From Siphonodentalium dalli (Eukaryota; Mollusca; Scaphopoda; Gadilida; Siphonodentaliidae): 64,000 nt of DNA. The notes under the pieces were generated by a model. That model had not been told where the DNA came from. It worked only from the letters and a program-made list of their open reading frames with translations, and ran no database searches. This document shows, piece after piece, positions 1 through 11,183 of the stretch. Location of the stretch: the NCBI GenBank assembly GCA_032622095.1, contig CP136065.1, positions 113,503,195-113,567,194 on the forward strand. The letters run 5' to 3'. Positions within the stretch are counted from its first letter, which is position 1. The number at the start of each line of letters is the position of its first letter. The translations under genes and the position numbers were made by a program.

Positions 1-198
1 GTAATTCATTCTATGTGATAGGCTTAAAGCCACGGATGGCCTTTGTTATAGGTTATAATTTAGAAATAAGAGTTACCAAATTATGAAATTTTCCTCAAGA
101 ATATACTAATAGTAAAGAATAATTACAGTATGAATGCAATGTTATCCAAAAAACACACTTTGTTTGCGTTGAGCGTTTGTTTATTTACATAATGTAAT

Positions 199-397
199 AG
201 TGAGCGATAAGCAAAACACTCAACACCATGGTAATTGTTTTGGGAGAGTGATTCATGGTGACCCATTTAACACCGAAATCTTGTGAGGGGAGGATTAGCG
301 AGTGCTTTACCGGTATGTTGTAAACAATTTGGTGCATTTCTAACTAAAGTTCACTTATTGGGGTCTCCCCAGTTTTGAGTGTTTTGCTTATCGCATA
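199..397. repeat. Foldback element with about 22-bp arms
   Basis: TGAGCGATAAGCAAAACAC near 201 reappears as its reverse complement at 375-395. The intervening 150 bp is unlike any gene. GTTTGTTTACATAACA-like words lie on both sides (about 175, 410 and 430). It is a MITE-like element of unknown family. Confidence 0.55.
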
Positions 398-890
398 CCC
401 TTTATGTACTGTTTGTTTACATAACATGGCGTTTGTTTACATAACACAGAGTGCTAACATGACAATAACATGAAATATACCTGATATTGATTGGTTTAAG
501 AAAAATATTTGTCTAATATAATATTCTTTCTGTTTTTAACGGATGTGACTATTTTAACAGCAATACCCACTGCCAATGCTTACCATATCTTTAAAGTTAA
601 CTTCAAGTATATTAATGAATTTATTATGAATGATGTTCATGGCTTCTCCTGTCTTAACTTTAAATCATTCTGTACTGACTGATCATCTCCTTATTACTTA
701 CTGTATATATTATCAGCTTACTCCACTCTAAGACAAACTTCCAACAGAGCAGGTAATAAAATTATCAGTTAGATTTATCATGCCTCATTATTTATCGAGT
801 GGGGAACAATCAAGTGTCCTCGAGAAGAGTACCATGCTACACCTTGTGACTGGTAGCTCAGATGAGGAAGCTGAACTATCAGGCTGATGT

Positions 891-1148
891 TAACCCTTTT
901 TATACCAAATGGCTTCTCCCACTCTGTTATAAAAGTATTTATTGGAATGGCCTATCATTCATCAGGAGGGGTGTTCAGGAAAAATAAGTAGACAACAGAT
1001 AATAAAAGTGCAGTTCTAAGGAGTCTGTTTATTGGAGGGAAATATTCAGATAATAAGTTCAACAAATGACGTATGTTTAACTTACTATAATTATGAACAT
1101 TTCCTGAGGGACAACTACTCATCATTGAGTATTTACTTGAAAGGTTAA
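891..1148. mobile_element. TTAA-flanked MITE, family 2 copy
   Basis: Starts TTAACCCTTTTT and ends AAAGGTTAA, with a body that includes GGAATGGCCTATCATTCATC and a run ending ATTGAGTATTTAC. The same order of words occurs at 13985-14153 and 27998-28252, so it is a dispersed family with TTAA ends, as for piggyBac-type insertions. No transposase frame is present. Confidence 0.55.
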
Positions 1149-2426
1149 ATACCATGTCAATGAAATTTATGTACTGCAGATCTCAGAGTTATGAGTCACT
1201 TCAAAATTACTGTAACACCGAACTCATTATATTTTTCGTTCCAAAAATGGTTTGTATCCCAATAAGAAGTTATCAATGCAGCACTGAATTAAGTATTCAA
1301 AATTATGAAGTCATGGCTCAACTTGTGCTTAGATTATATGTTGCCGATGTTTATTGGTTGTTCATGGCAACTCTATATATTGGAAAAAATAAAGGCTTGG
1401 TATATAGACAGGTCTTTGGCCTCATTTATAATAGAGGATATGAATATAACACCTAGTCTCATAGTACAACATTCAGCTGATAAACTGACCTGATATTAAT
1501 TCAGCTGAATTGATTTGACACATGTCCAGTAGACAGCTCTAGTCACTGGTTAAGTACAAAGGCATGATAAATCTGACAAACACCTTCCTCATACTCAGCA
1601 CTCCTACTAAATATTTTCCTCTCCAATAATATTGTATGAAACTACTGTTTATAAAGTGTTTGCGATGATTTCAAATCTGGATGTTTGATCTGATATTGAG
1701 ACACAAACTTTCCCTTGCAGTGTTTTAAATCACGCAGCGCTTTTATGTTTTGTTTTCGAACCATTGTCTCTTCTATGTTTCTTCTCATGTGCATGTCTGT
1801 CATGTCTATTTCTTATGTTCAGATTTGTTAATTTTTCTGTGATTGAAGCATTGATGTATTTTTATATATATTGGAGCAGTGAATCTTTTTGTTTCGGAAT
1901 ATTTTAATGCATTTGATGAGGGTTTTTTGTACTAGTTTTCTTGATATCTTTCTATTCTTGCTCATTCTGAGAGAGCCATCATCTACTCTCTTGATATAGG
2001 CAGAACACAATGCATGTCTTAATCGAGAATCTATTATCGAATGAGTTGTTGATAGGGCAAGAATATAATTCACAAAAGTGGAGCTTGACTGAAATTTGAT
2101 TAAGCTCCATCCGCAACAAGTTTGATAAAAGATTCTAGATTGGGATGTTAACTGTATCTGTATCTATTCCACACCCTTGTGTTGGATAAGTTTTATCCAT
2201 TACTATGACCACCATTGATACTAAAACTACCTACATTGTGATTTAAGTCTGATAAAAAACTGGTAATTATCTGTGCATCACCCAGAATGGATCATTGATG
2301 TTATGTACGCGATTTCTTTTGACAACGTCAACACGAAGTAGTTCAGCCACTTGTGCTATATACAACAATATGTATTCAATGGTGGATGGGCATATTTTAC
2401 AACATTTTTATTAGCATTGATGTTAA

Positions 2427-2815
2427 GGCCAAAGAAAAAAATATTTGTGGTTTGGGTTTCTCTACCGACCCTATTTTAAACCCCCTACCCTAAAGTTTTT
2501 TTCATGGTTATCAATTAAATCTATGAATTTTTTCTCCAAAAATTTCATAAAACGCAAAAAACACATTTAAGCATCTCAGAATAGATTGAATTCTAAGTAG
2601 AAGTATTGTGTATTAAAATTTTTACAAAAATAATCAAAAGTAGTTTTATGTCAATCTTGCAGAGTAAAATACGCACATGAAAAGTCATAAGAATATGTCA
2701 AAATAAAACAATTAATTAAAAAAAATATACATTTCAAGCCTACCTACCGACCCTATTTTTTTCCCACTTGTAACCCAAACCAGACAGTTAATTTTGTTTG
2801 GCCTAAACCAAGTAT
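2427..2815. repeat. Imperfect inverted element
   Basis: GGCCAAA and TGGTTTGGGTT near the left edge reappear inverted as AACCCAAACCA and TTTGGCC near the right edge. CTACCGACCCTATTTT occurs directly near both ends (about 2462 and 2745). The termini are not defined, so the family is unknown. Confidence 0.35.
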
Positions 2816-2893
2816 TCTTTGTCATTGCCAAAAATTAACATGAGTAGCAGTAGATACTAGCAACACAACATTCCCTCCAATGCCTCTCCTGTA

Positions 2894-2916
2894 GTATTCT
2901 ATTCTATTCTATTCCC
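2894..2916. repeat. Short (TATTC)n microsatellite
   Basis: About four tandem copies of a five-base unit (TCTAT/TATTC phase). Simple repeat only. Confidence 0.8.
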
Positions 2917-3253
2917 AACTCTGTGACTAACAGATCATTTATAGACAAATATGCTTTAAGATAATAGGCCTTCATCATAATATACCATTTTCCATCGCCA
3001 GTGAGGAACTCAGTTTATGAAACTGTCATGCTATCATTGTTCCCATGTATGTGATATACTGATACTGAGAATTCCAGAGAATTGGAGGAAATAAGTTTTT
3101 GAATACATTTGACACTCAAATTAATTGCAACTTTGTAATGACTAATGTTCAAAGCTACACATATGTTTTATGGCCATTCCATGTCACGTGTGTTACATTT
3201 TGCACGAAATTTTGGTGATATTTTCAAGCAGCATTTGGTGTGCATTCAATCTA

Positions 3254-4035
3254 TCTATTATATATTTTGGAAGATCTGTCTGTCTGTGTGTGTGTTCGCG
3301 ATGAACTCGAAAACGGCCAACCCGATTTCGATGAAACTTCGTATGTGAGGGTACTATTGGTTGGGAAGTGGCATAGGCATATTAATTTTCAGATCCGAGG
3401 TCAACTTTTCACGTGCCGAGGTCAAATCTGTTTTTACGCTGTGTTACGGGACTTTCATTTGAGTTCGGTGCTTACAAATTGATTCGAAACAGCGCGAATA
3501 ATAAAATGCCAGTCATAATAATGACACTGTGAGAATCTTTCGTGTTTCCTCTTTCCAACGATATATAATGTGTATGTATCCGTTTTAGTTATCTGCCTCA
3601 ATTATCAAGAAGAAGTGGTACTATCTTCCATCAGGATAAAAACAATGCGTAACTTCTATGACGTCGTTAGAGGTCATAACGTTAGATCACGTTAACGCTT
3701 AACCGGCCGATGCATTTGACTGTTTCAGACGTCTTGGCGAAATCTCGGGCACCGATGGTAATTTATCTTTACGTTGAAACTTGATAATTAATGAGCGTGT
3801 GTATATGAGGCGCGTTTATATACTTGAGTGGAAATCAAATCGGGTTAAACTGGCGGATTTTTACGGACGAAATTTGATGCATAGGGTATCTCGGTATCCG
3901 CTGGGCCGATTTCCCGGTATCCGCTGGGCTGATTTCCACCATTTTTGGGGTGTTGGTGTTTGACCCCACCTGACCTTGACCTTCAAAATGGTCAATTCAA
4001 GGTCAAAGCCCGGACGAAGTCGGGTCACCTTCTAG
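3254..4035 (+). mobile_element. Helitron-like unit 1
   Basis: Begins TCTATTATATATTTTGG after an A and ends with a GC-rich hairpin (CCCGGACGAAGTCGGG) a few bases before CTAG, followed by T. TC at the 5' end, a 3' hairpin, a CTRR end and A/T flanks are the hallmarks of Helitrons. The body has GACCTTGACCTT-like and GATTTCGATGAAACTTC words shared with 48890-49467. No Rep/helicase frame is present, so it is non-autonomous. Confidence 0.65.
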
Positions 4036-4062
4036 TCTATACTATATATTTTGAGAACTCCG

Positions 4063-4093
<31 letters not shown>

Positions 4094-5235
4094 ACCTCAT
4101 AGAATCCAAAACGCGTGTACATATTGAGCTCAAACTTCCTATGTAAGTGTCAAATCCCACCGACACGACCGTGGTCACGGTTTAGAGAAGCTCAGAGCAC
4201 TCGTTCTCCAATCTCAAATCACCGCAAAGGCACGGCGTGGGTTAATCAAGTGATTATTTAATGAGCGTTTGTTTTTGACGCATCTCTATAAAGAGCGTCT
4301 GTTTCCCATTCAACGTTATTGGCATCTGCAGAGTTATACGGGAACATTGAGTGCTTGCCTATGCGGGGAGATTTATTGGAGCTCTTACAACATCATTGTT
4401 ATAGTATGTATGACACTTAGGTCAGGGCTTAGGGGGGGGGTAGTTATAGGCATAATGCTTCTCAGAAATCCCGGTTACAAACCAACACTCACAATTTCGT
4501 ATTTACGCAAACGTTATCGCTCGAAATTTATTCCCTGCGAGCACGGATGGCGCGCTTTGTTTTTACAGTATATACCGAAATCATCCCAGATAATCACGAA
4601 TATAGCATCAGATTTCTCCCCAGATATACCGTTATAAAGCTACTGGAATCTGCCAATCTACGGGAAATTCCAGGGAATGCCGATTGAGCTCAAACTTGTT
4701 ACCTACGGGAAGTGTCATATATATGAGTGTGTCCTTTATAGACTCGAACCGATTGAGCTCAAACTTGCTAAATATTTACTGGGAAATTCCAGGGAATGCC
4801 GATTGAGCTCAAACTTGCTACCTACGGGAAGTGTCATATATATGTGTGTGTCCTTTATAGACTCGAACCGATTGAGCTCAAACTTGCTAAATACGGGAAG
4901 TGTCATGGACGGGTTCATTGAAAAAAAAAAAAAAATCGGGTAAAATTGAAAAACAAAATTAAAAAGGCACAATTAACTCCTTGAAAAACCAAAAAAAATC
5001 GGGTAAAATTTAAAAACAAAAAATTCAATTAAAAAATTAAAAAAGCACAATTAACTCATTGAAAAACTAAATAATTAACTCATTGAAAAACAAAAAATTC
5101 AATTAAAATTGTCATGTTTCTGACTATTGCCGAAATTTGCTGCAAATGCAGCACAAGTGTCTCGGAACCTGTTGCAATTGCTTTTTCGAACAAAGCCATG
5201 GGACGAATGCCGCCAGTGGCGGGCTAACCTGCTAG
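4036..5235 (+). mobile_element. Helitron-like unit 2
   Basis: Begins TCTATACTATATATTTTG directly after the CTAG end of unit 1, and ends with a hairpin (GCCGCCAGTGGCGGGC), then AACCTGCTAG and T. About 280 bp (4220-4500), including the word GGCACGGCGTGGGTTAATCA, is nearly identical to part of unit 3. It contains a (TG)n run near 4074-4092, a two-copy 119-bp repeat and an A-rich stretch with AATCGGGTAAAAT words (4910-5110). No coding capacity is recognised. Confidence 0.65.
4662..4905 (+). repeat. Two-copy 119-bp tandem repeat inside Helitron-like unit 2
   Basis: GGGAAATTCCAGGGAATGCC starts at 4662 and again at 4781. Each copy contains GATTGAGCTCAAACTTG twice. The copies differ at a few positions. 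Confidence 0.8.
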
Positions 5236-5257
5236 TACTATATATTTTGCGACTTCC

Positions 5258-5297
<40 letters not shown>

Positions 5298-6375
5298 TTT
5301 ATAGAATCGAAACGGCTGGCTCGATTGAGTTCAAACTTCCCATCTAAGGGTAAAAACCCACGAACACTGTAGTTGTCGCATTTTGGAGAAGCTCTGAGCA
5401 CCCTTTATCCACTCCCAAATCACCGCAAAGGCACGGCGTGGGTTAATCAAGTGATTATTTAATGAGCGTTTGTTTTTGACGCATCGCTATAAAGAGCGTC
5501 TGTTTACCATTCAACGTTATTAGCATCTGCAGAGAGATATACGGGAACATTGAGTGGTTTCCTATGCGGGGAGATTTATTGGATGCCATAGTACTCTTAC
5601 AACATCATTGTTATAGTATGTATGACACTTAGGTCAGGGCTTAGGGGGGGGGGTAGTTATAGGCATAATGCTTCTCAGAAATCCCGGTTACAAACCAACA
5701 CTCACAATTTTGTATTTACGCAAACGTATACGGGAACAAGTGCTTTCCTATTTTTAGAACGCAACATATGATACCAAACAAAATTACGTCGCGTTGGTGA
5801 TGGCGTTCACGACGGGATTAATTGACTGTCCGCTCTTTGCGAGGATGGGGTTCACGACGGGATTAACTTTGCGGGGACTATTGACCATCTCGTAAGGGTG
5901 GACAACCTCTGTCAGGCGCTGCTCAATGGCCACGGGCAGGTTAAAAAAAATCATACCTCTTCTGGGTCTGGGCGTGTGTAGACATGAGCGTGTTGTGTTC
6001 CTAAGAACGCGGAGCGTGTTGTGTTCCTAAGAACGCGGATCGGGTAAGTTTTTCCGCCCTAGGTGAGCTCAAACTTCGTATATAAGTGTAAAATCACACG
6101 GGGATCGTCGACGTCACATTGTGTGAAACATTCTTATGTCTGTCGTTCCTAGGAACAGGGGAATTTATCATCGGGTCAGTCTTAACCTTCAAACGGGTAC
6201 CCACAAATTATATATTGTGATCCCGACATGACCTTGACCTTGAAAATGATCAATTTAAGGTCAAATCGGGTAAAATATTGAAAAACCCAATATTAACTCA
6301 TTGAAAAACACAAACAAAACATAAAACATTGTCATGTTTCTGACCAAGCATGCCAGTGGCAGGCTAACCTGCTAG
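5236..6375 (+). mobile_element. Helitron-like unit 3
   Basis: Begins TACTATATATTTTGCG (the leading TC is lost) at the end of unit 2 and ends with a GCCAGTGGCAGGC hairpin, AACCTGCTAG and T. It shares the block 5423-5730 with unit 2 (4220-4500) and carries a (TA)n run at 5261-5293. It repeats GAGCGTGTTGTGTTCCTAAG twice near 5990-6030. No protein domain is seen. Confidence 0.65.
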
Positions 6376-6487
6376 TATAATATAAAATGATTCACTGTAT
6401 AGTCGAGATAATAACCCCATCATAACTATGCGATCGGTCCTTAAAGCTATGTAGTCAATGTATTACTGTACCATGCTTGTATATGAC

Positions 6488-7568
6488 TGTCACGTGTGTT
6501 ACAGCGCACAAATGAGAAAAAAAGGACCTCTGTTTTCTATGCAAAAAGTCTGTGAAGTTACTTGTTTGATACATAATTGGCGCTTTTTTCCAATAAGAAA
6601 AAAGACTCTACTTCAATGTGCAATTAGTACTTTTAATGAGAGTTGAATGTATTTCTCGCCCTGATAGCATATTCACTGTCATGTGTGTTACATCGCTCTG
6701 TCACGTGTGTTACGCGTGCGAAACCAGTATCCTATTTTCAATCGGTTCATAACCGATTGTCAATTTTATGCACAAGTTTTGTTTCAAAAGATGATTTTAT
6801 GCATATTACAGCAGAACATAACAAAATTTAATATAAATTCATAAGAAGAGAGGTACAAGGGAACATGACATTACTAGACATAAACAAAGGCCATTGTTGG
6901 TAAACAACATCATTAGATAGAAAGTATTTGTTCACAATCCATTTAACTGTTTAACAAAGCTAGCTGCAGAGAATACTTTGGTTAAGTTTTCTTAAACCAC
7001 TAAAATGGGAAACCATATTACTGGTATATATCTGATGTATGGTATATGACTTAAATGAAGACATGTGCCCAGCTTAAGGATCATATGTCAGATGTGTTTT
7101 GGCATAGAGGAGTCTGCAGATCTGTTTTGAGATCAATATTATGAATTTTCTATTGATAATCTGTATGTGGAGGTGTTAGCCAGACACCTGTGATGCGTTC
7201 AGTTCAGAACAGGTTCTAATGTTTAGCCGCAGATGTCAGAAATTAATTAACATATCCAAATGAGTGTGTGAATCTAGTCTGTTTACAGATATTTGCAACA
7301 TAATTAATCTAGAAACAGCTTTCAGAAGTCTTGGACCCATGTTTTCAATCACTATAAGCCATGTGTCATTTTTGTAACACACGTGATGTCACATGTGTTA
7401 CAGAAATTAAACCATGCATTTGGGCATTAGGTGGTGATCAAGTTCAACAAGATTTTCCCGAAATTGTCCGGGAACGTTTCTACCTTTGAATATGTAATAA
7501 TGTGAAACATTGTGCAGTATTTCCAGTTTTAAGTAAAAAATACTGTTAATTCTGTCACGTGTGTTACA
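6488..7568. repeat. Cluster of the 16-bp motif TGTCACGTGTGTTACA
   Basis: Exact or near-exact copies lie at 6488-6503, 6677-6692 (CATGTG variant), 6699-6714, 7387-7402 (CACATG variant, preceded by an inverted half TGTAACACACGTGA at 7373) and 7553-7568, with an outlier at 3182-3197. Flanking sequences are not alike. The core CACGTG is an E-box word, but a regulatory role is only a guess. Confidence 0.6.
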
Positions 7569-8490
7569 AGCCAAATGTGAATTTCCTGACAATTTTTGTT
7601 CTTGATATGCATCATATATCCAAGTAGCAGGCATGCCTACAGAATAAGGTGGTCATTGTTTGTAAAATGACATGTGAATCAGTTTGTTAATCGTAACATT
7701 TTTTCCTAGACAGCATCAGCATTTCAACATGAATAGGATCAATTGTTTGGCTATAGTAGCCATAAGTTTGAACACTGATGTGCAAGGCATACACATGTAC
7801 AATCCACATACAAATATTTTTTCCTGATAAATTGGATCAACATTATGGAGAAAAAAAATAAATTGTGACCTTGAGTTCAATTTGAATTTTTGTGTGTTGT
7901 GGACCACTTTGCGTGGAATGGCATTCTTGAGCAAGGCTATATTATGGTAGCATTAACATCATGGACATTTTAATGCACTGCTAATCTATTAACATAGTCA
8001 CAGCATCTGGACATGCACCATGTGCTGTGTTGGATAGATATGTACTGGTTGGATCTTCAATTGTGCCATTTAGTCGGAGTACAGCTGATATTCGAAGCTG
8101 GTGTGGCAGAAGGAAACTTGGTCAAATCAAATGTATATTTTACTTAAATATAATACTTACATTATTTGAGCCGGCTGATGGACCCATATAATATTTTTTT
8201 GGACTTCCCATTTTGAGATTTCAACTTGTTGTTACAAAAATGGCCATAGTTGAAAATTTAAATCCTTTATAAATTTTCGTGAGATGTTAGACTTTATGAT
8301 TGGCAATTTTGTAACATAAATGTTATGGTAATCATGTTGGCTTCTACATTGGAGCTTAATTTTCAGGCCAATCTGCGAGTCTTTTCAGCTTATATCCAAG
8401 GCAATATATAATATTACCACTTTACAGGGCATTCCCTAGAATATTAGCAGAGGTTTACTGGTATGATGAAATCTTATATAACACCCAGCA

Positions 8491-8550
8491 GTGGTGGGCC
8501 TATAATGAAAGTGGTGGGCCTATAATGAAAGTGGCGGGCTGATAATGAAA
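8491..8550 (+). repeat. 20-bp minisatellite, three copies
   Basis: Three tandem copies of a unit close to AGTGGTGGGCCTATAATGAA; the last copy is diverged (GGCGGGCTGAT). Confidence 0.85.
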
Positions 8551-8771
8551 TTTTCTTTAAATAGCCGCCTACACTTGAACAATGACGTCATGAATGTAAC
8601 AACTGAATTATCTCTCCTTCATGTTTTCATTTGTAAACCGCAACCTGATAAAATGGTTTTGATGGAATATTTGACAAATGTTTCAGGAACATTAGGCATG
8701 AACTTTATTGGGTCATGTAACTCGTGATACAGGAGTTGTAATAATAGTACATGTAATAACATGAGTTTTTC

Positions 8772-8921
8772 GGGCATTATGGTTCTATTAGTGGCCCTTC
8801 AGAAATTATTAACAGCCCACCATCATATTCTTATTATTGGACCTTGACTTCATCGCGGGCCTCTAATGGGATGTTGGGCTGTTAATCATTTCTGTCGGGC
8901 CACTAATAAAGATAAATGCCC
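8772..8921. repeat. 150-bp foldback MITE
   Basis: GGGCATTATGGTTC and TATTAGTGGCCC on the left pair with GGGCCACTAATAAAG and AAATGCCC on the right; inner words AACAGCCC and GGGCTGTTAA also pair. The whole unit can fold into one hairpin. No coding sequence. Confidence 0.65.
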
Positions 8922-9026
8922 TTGAAATGTTGTTATTGTTACATGTATATGCTTGACTGTGAAAGCCTTATTATTGTGAATGTTATATATTTTTCACAAT
9001 TATTAATCATTATTGTCAATATTTAG

Positions 9027-9169
9027 GAAATAAATAAACTGCGCATCTGAGTGTATAGTAGAATTTGACCACAAAGAAACTGATTATAGGACGACTCGAA
9101 GTGTCGTCCTACAATCAGTTTATGTGGTCAAATTGAACTAAACACGCCGATGTGGTGTATTTATTTCTT
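9027..9169. mobile_element. MITE family M9, copy 1
   Basis: A foldback element with AAATAAATAAAC at the left, GTATTTATTTC at the right, TTTGACCACA arms and a centre with GACGACTCGAAGTGTCGTC. A second, diverged copy lies at 62222-62366. Confidence 0.65.
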
Positions 9170-9604
9170 TTGTAATTTTACTGTATGTTTTGGTCGAAAT
9201 TGTAGTGACAAACATGCAACCTGCTATATAATAGCCCAGTTTTTATCTCTGATTTTCCACCAAACAGTTCTTCTCTATGCAGATGAGACTTATTTTTATT
9301 CTATCTTAAATAAAATTCAATACAGTAGGTAGCCATTATATGTCTCTTTCTTCAGTCTATACTAGCATGGCATTAACCAATTCCTGTGTGGTTTGAATTA
9401 TGAGTGTTGGGCGTTGGCAGCATTGCACTGATTGTACCACATTTTTTAGTGGCACAATTCAGAATATCTAGAATTGAACCACAACACAAGGTTCATGTAT
9501 CCATGGGAATACAGCTGCTGACCAATCAGGATGAGCCCTGTATGCAGGTTCAGGCAAGGTCGTATTATAATACCCATTAAATTACATACTTATCCAAATT
9601 GTAC

Positions 9605-10450
9605 TGTTTTATTATGCCCCCGATCTCCGATGGAGATTTGGGGGTATATAGTGGAGCCCTCCGTCCGTCCGTTCCCACAAAATGCCACTTATGTGTCTTC
9701 GAAGCCATTCAAATACCATTTGGACTCAAATGATTGCTTATGTGGCTAGTCACATAAGCAACCTCATTTGACAGCTGAAATGTGATCTAAGTGGCCTGAG
9801 AAAGTCACTTGAAAAAATTGTCCTTTAATAAATTGAAACAATTTGTCCATCAATATGGATGTCCGACCAGTGTTCTATGGACACGGACGGACGGCTTAAG
9901 TGGCTAGCAACATTAGCAACCTTATTTACAAATATACAATATTTTTCTTAATCACTCTTTATTTCTTCCGTCCGTACGAACATTTCAACTCATAACTTTG
10001 GTTTCGCTAACTCAATTCAGTTGATCTTTGGTATGATAATAGACCAGCTGGGGAGACAAGATTTCCCCATAACTGCGGTTTCGTCCGCCCATTTTTTCCA
10101 GAGTTACGCCCTTTTTTGGACTTAGAAAATTCAGGTTTTCTGCAACTTTTTTTGGTTTCCAGATGATAACTAGATTTTGGATTGTTTATTTGCAAAACCC
10201 GTTCAGATGTATCAATATCGCAATACAGGTCAAGGTAAATTTCGGTTCAATCGGATAATTTTTGTGAGAGTTATGACCCTTTTTCGACTTAAAAAATTCA
10301 GTTTTTTTTTTAGAAAATTCAGTTTTCCTTCTATTTTTGTGGCACCAGACCAGATTTGAAGCTAATATAGAACAACATGTGGCATTTTTATAGCGCTTAA
10401 CCAGAAAGTTTCTGTGCTCAGAAAAGAAAGTTCTGACCGACGGTATCAAA
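9605..10450. repeat. Unclassified dispersed repeat with CCGTCCGTCCG
   Basis: Starts with a small hairpin (TATGCCCCCGATCTCC with GGAGATTTGGGGGTATA) followed by CCTCCGTCCGTCCG. Later come repeated phrases about 200 bp apart such as TTACGCCCTTTTTTGGACTT and TTATGACCCTTTTTCGACTT, each followed by AAAATTCAG. Related text occurs at 54570-55030 and 60180-60362, and a similar hairpin start at 21066-21105. The class is not identified; no reverse transcriptase frame is seen. Confidence 0.45.
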
Positions 10451-11054
10451 CAGGTTTTTTAGTTCCAGTGCGCATGGTCACAGGGGTCAGCAAAGGTCGC
10501 CTAGTAGAAAGACACCAACATATTGTGATCACATGACGTTATCTCTGTTTTTTAAACGTATGTTGCTCTACTTGTGAGGACACACTCGGCTAATTTCGAC
10601 CGGCATAAAAAAAACCTATGTTGACTTACATTAATATTGCGTGCGTGTGAGGTCTCTGTAAGTGTTGTCATATTTTAACAAGTCATCCTCTATCGTACTA
10701 AATACTCATGAATAACATAACTTTACAAAGTGCCATTTAATAAGTATTTGCACAAATATAAGAAAAATCCTCTCTGATTGTACTGTCGGGGGCGTTACCC
10801 CCACCTAGCGGTGCACTTGTTATTATTTTTATTAACAGCCCCCGGTGACTCAGTTGGTTTGGTGCATTTGACCAAGATAAGCTGTCCATTGATGATGAAG
10901 ATGGTCTGATTCCCTCTAAGCACAGGGAAGATAACATAATTTGTGTACTCCGATAAAATTGTTAATTGTTTCGTAATTGCATTCAGATTATAGTTTTGAT
11001 ATCGCTTCAGGTTTACAGCACACAATCATTGCTATAAATATTTGTTTCTCCCAG

Positions 11055-11183
11055 GTCATACAAAGTCGAGTCTATTACGTACATTAACAAGCAGTGGCAA
11101 GTTCCAACCTGATGAGTGGTTGCTACCAGAATCAAGAAGGTTGTTTGAAGAACAGGCCAGCAAGAAAAAAGAACTTGCAAAAG
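11055..11183 (+). CDS. VWA3B: Exon A of VWA3B-like gene
   Basis: The acceptor is a pyrimidine-rich tract ending in CCAG and the donor is G|GTGAGA. The exon opens with two bases that complete a codon begun upstream and ends with one spare base. It encodes a charged segment containing SGKFQPDEWLLPESRRLFEE and then a lysine-rich run (ASKKKELAK), probably helical. The preceding exon must lie before the window start or be too short to recognise in the first 11 kb. Confidence 0.75.

Noticed and set aside
955-1493. Overlapping short reading frames on both strands
   Set aside because: They overlap a TTAA MITE copy, have no domain features and no splice or codon-use support.
4074-4092. (TG)n and (TA)n runs in the Helitron-like units as regulatory Z-DNA
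   Set aside because: Simple repeats of ordinary length; nothing points to function.
10835-10925. tRNA-derived SINE head (CGGTGACTCAGTTGGTTTGG)
   Set aside because: It resembles an A box, but no B box or A-rich tail follows at the expected distance.
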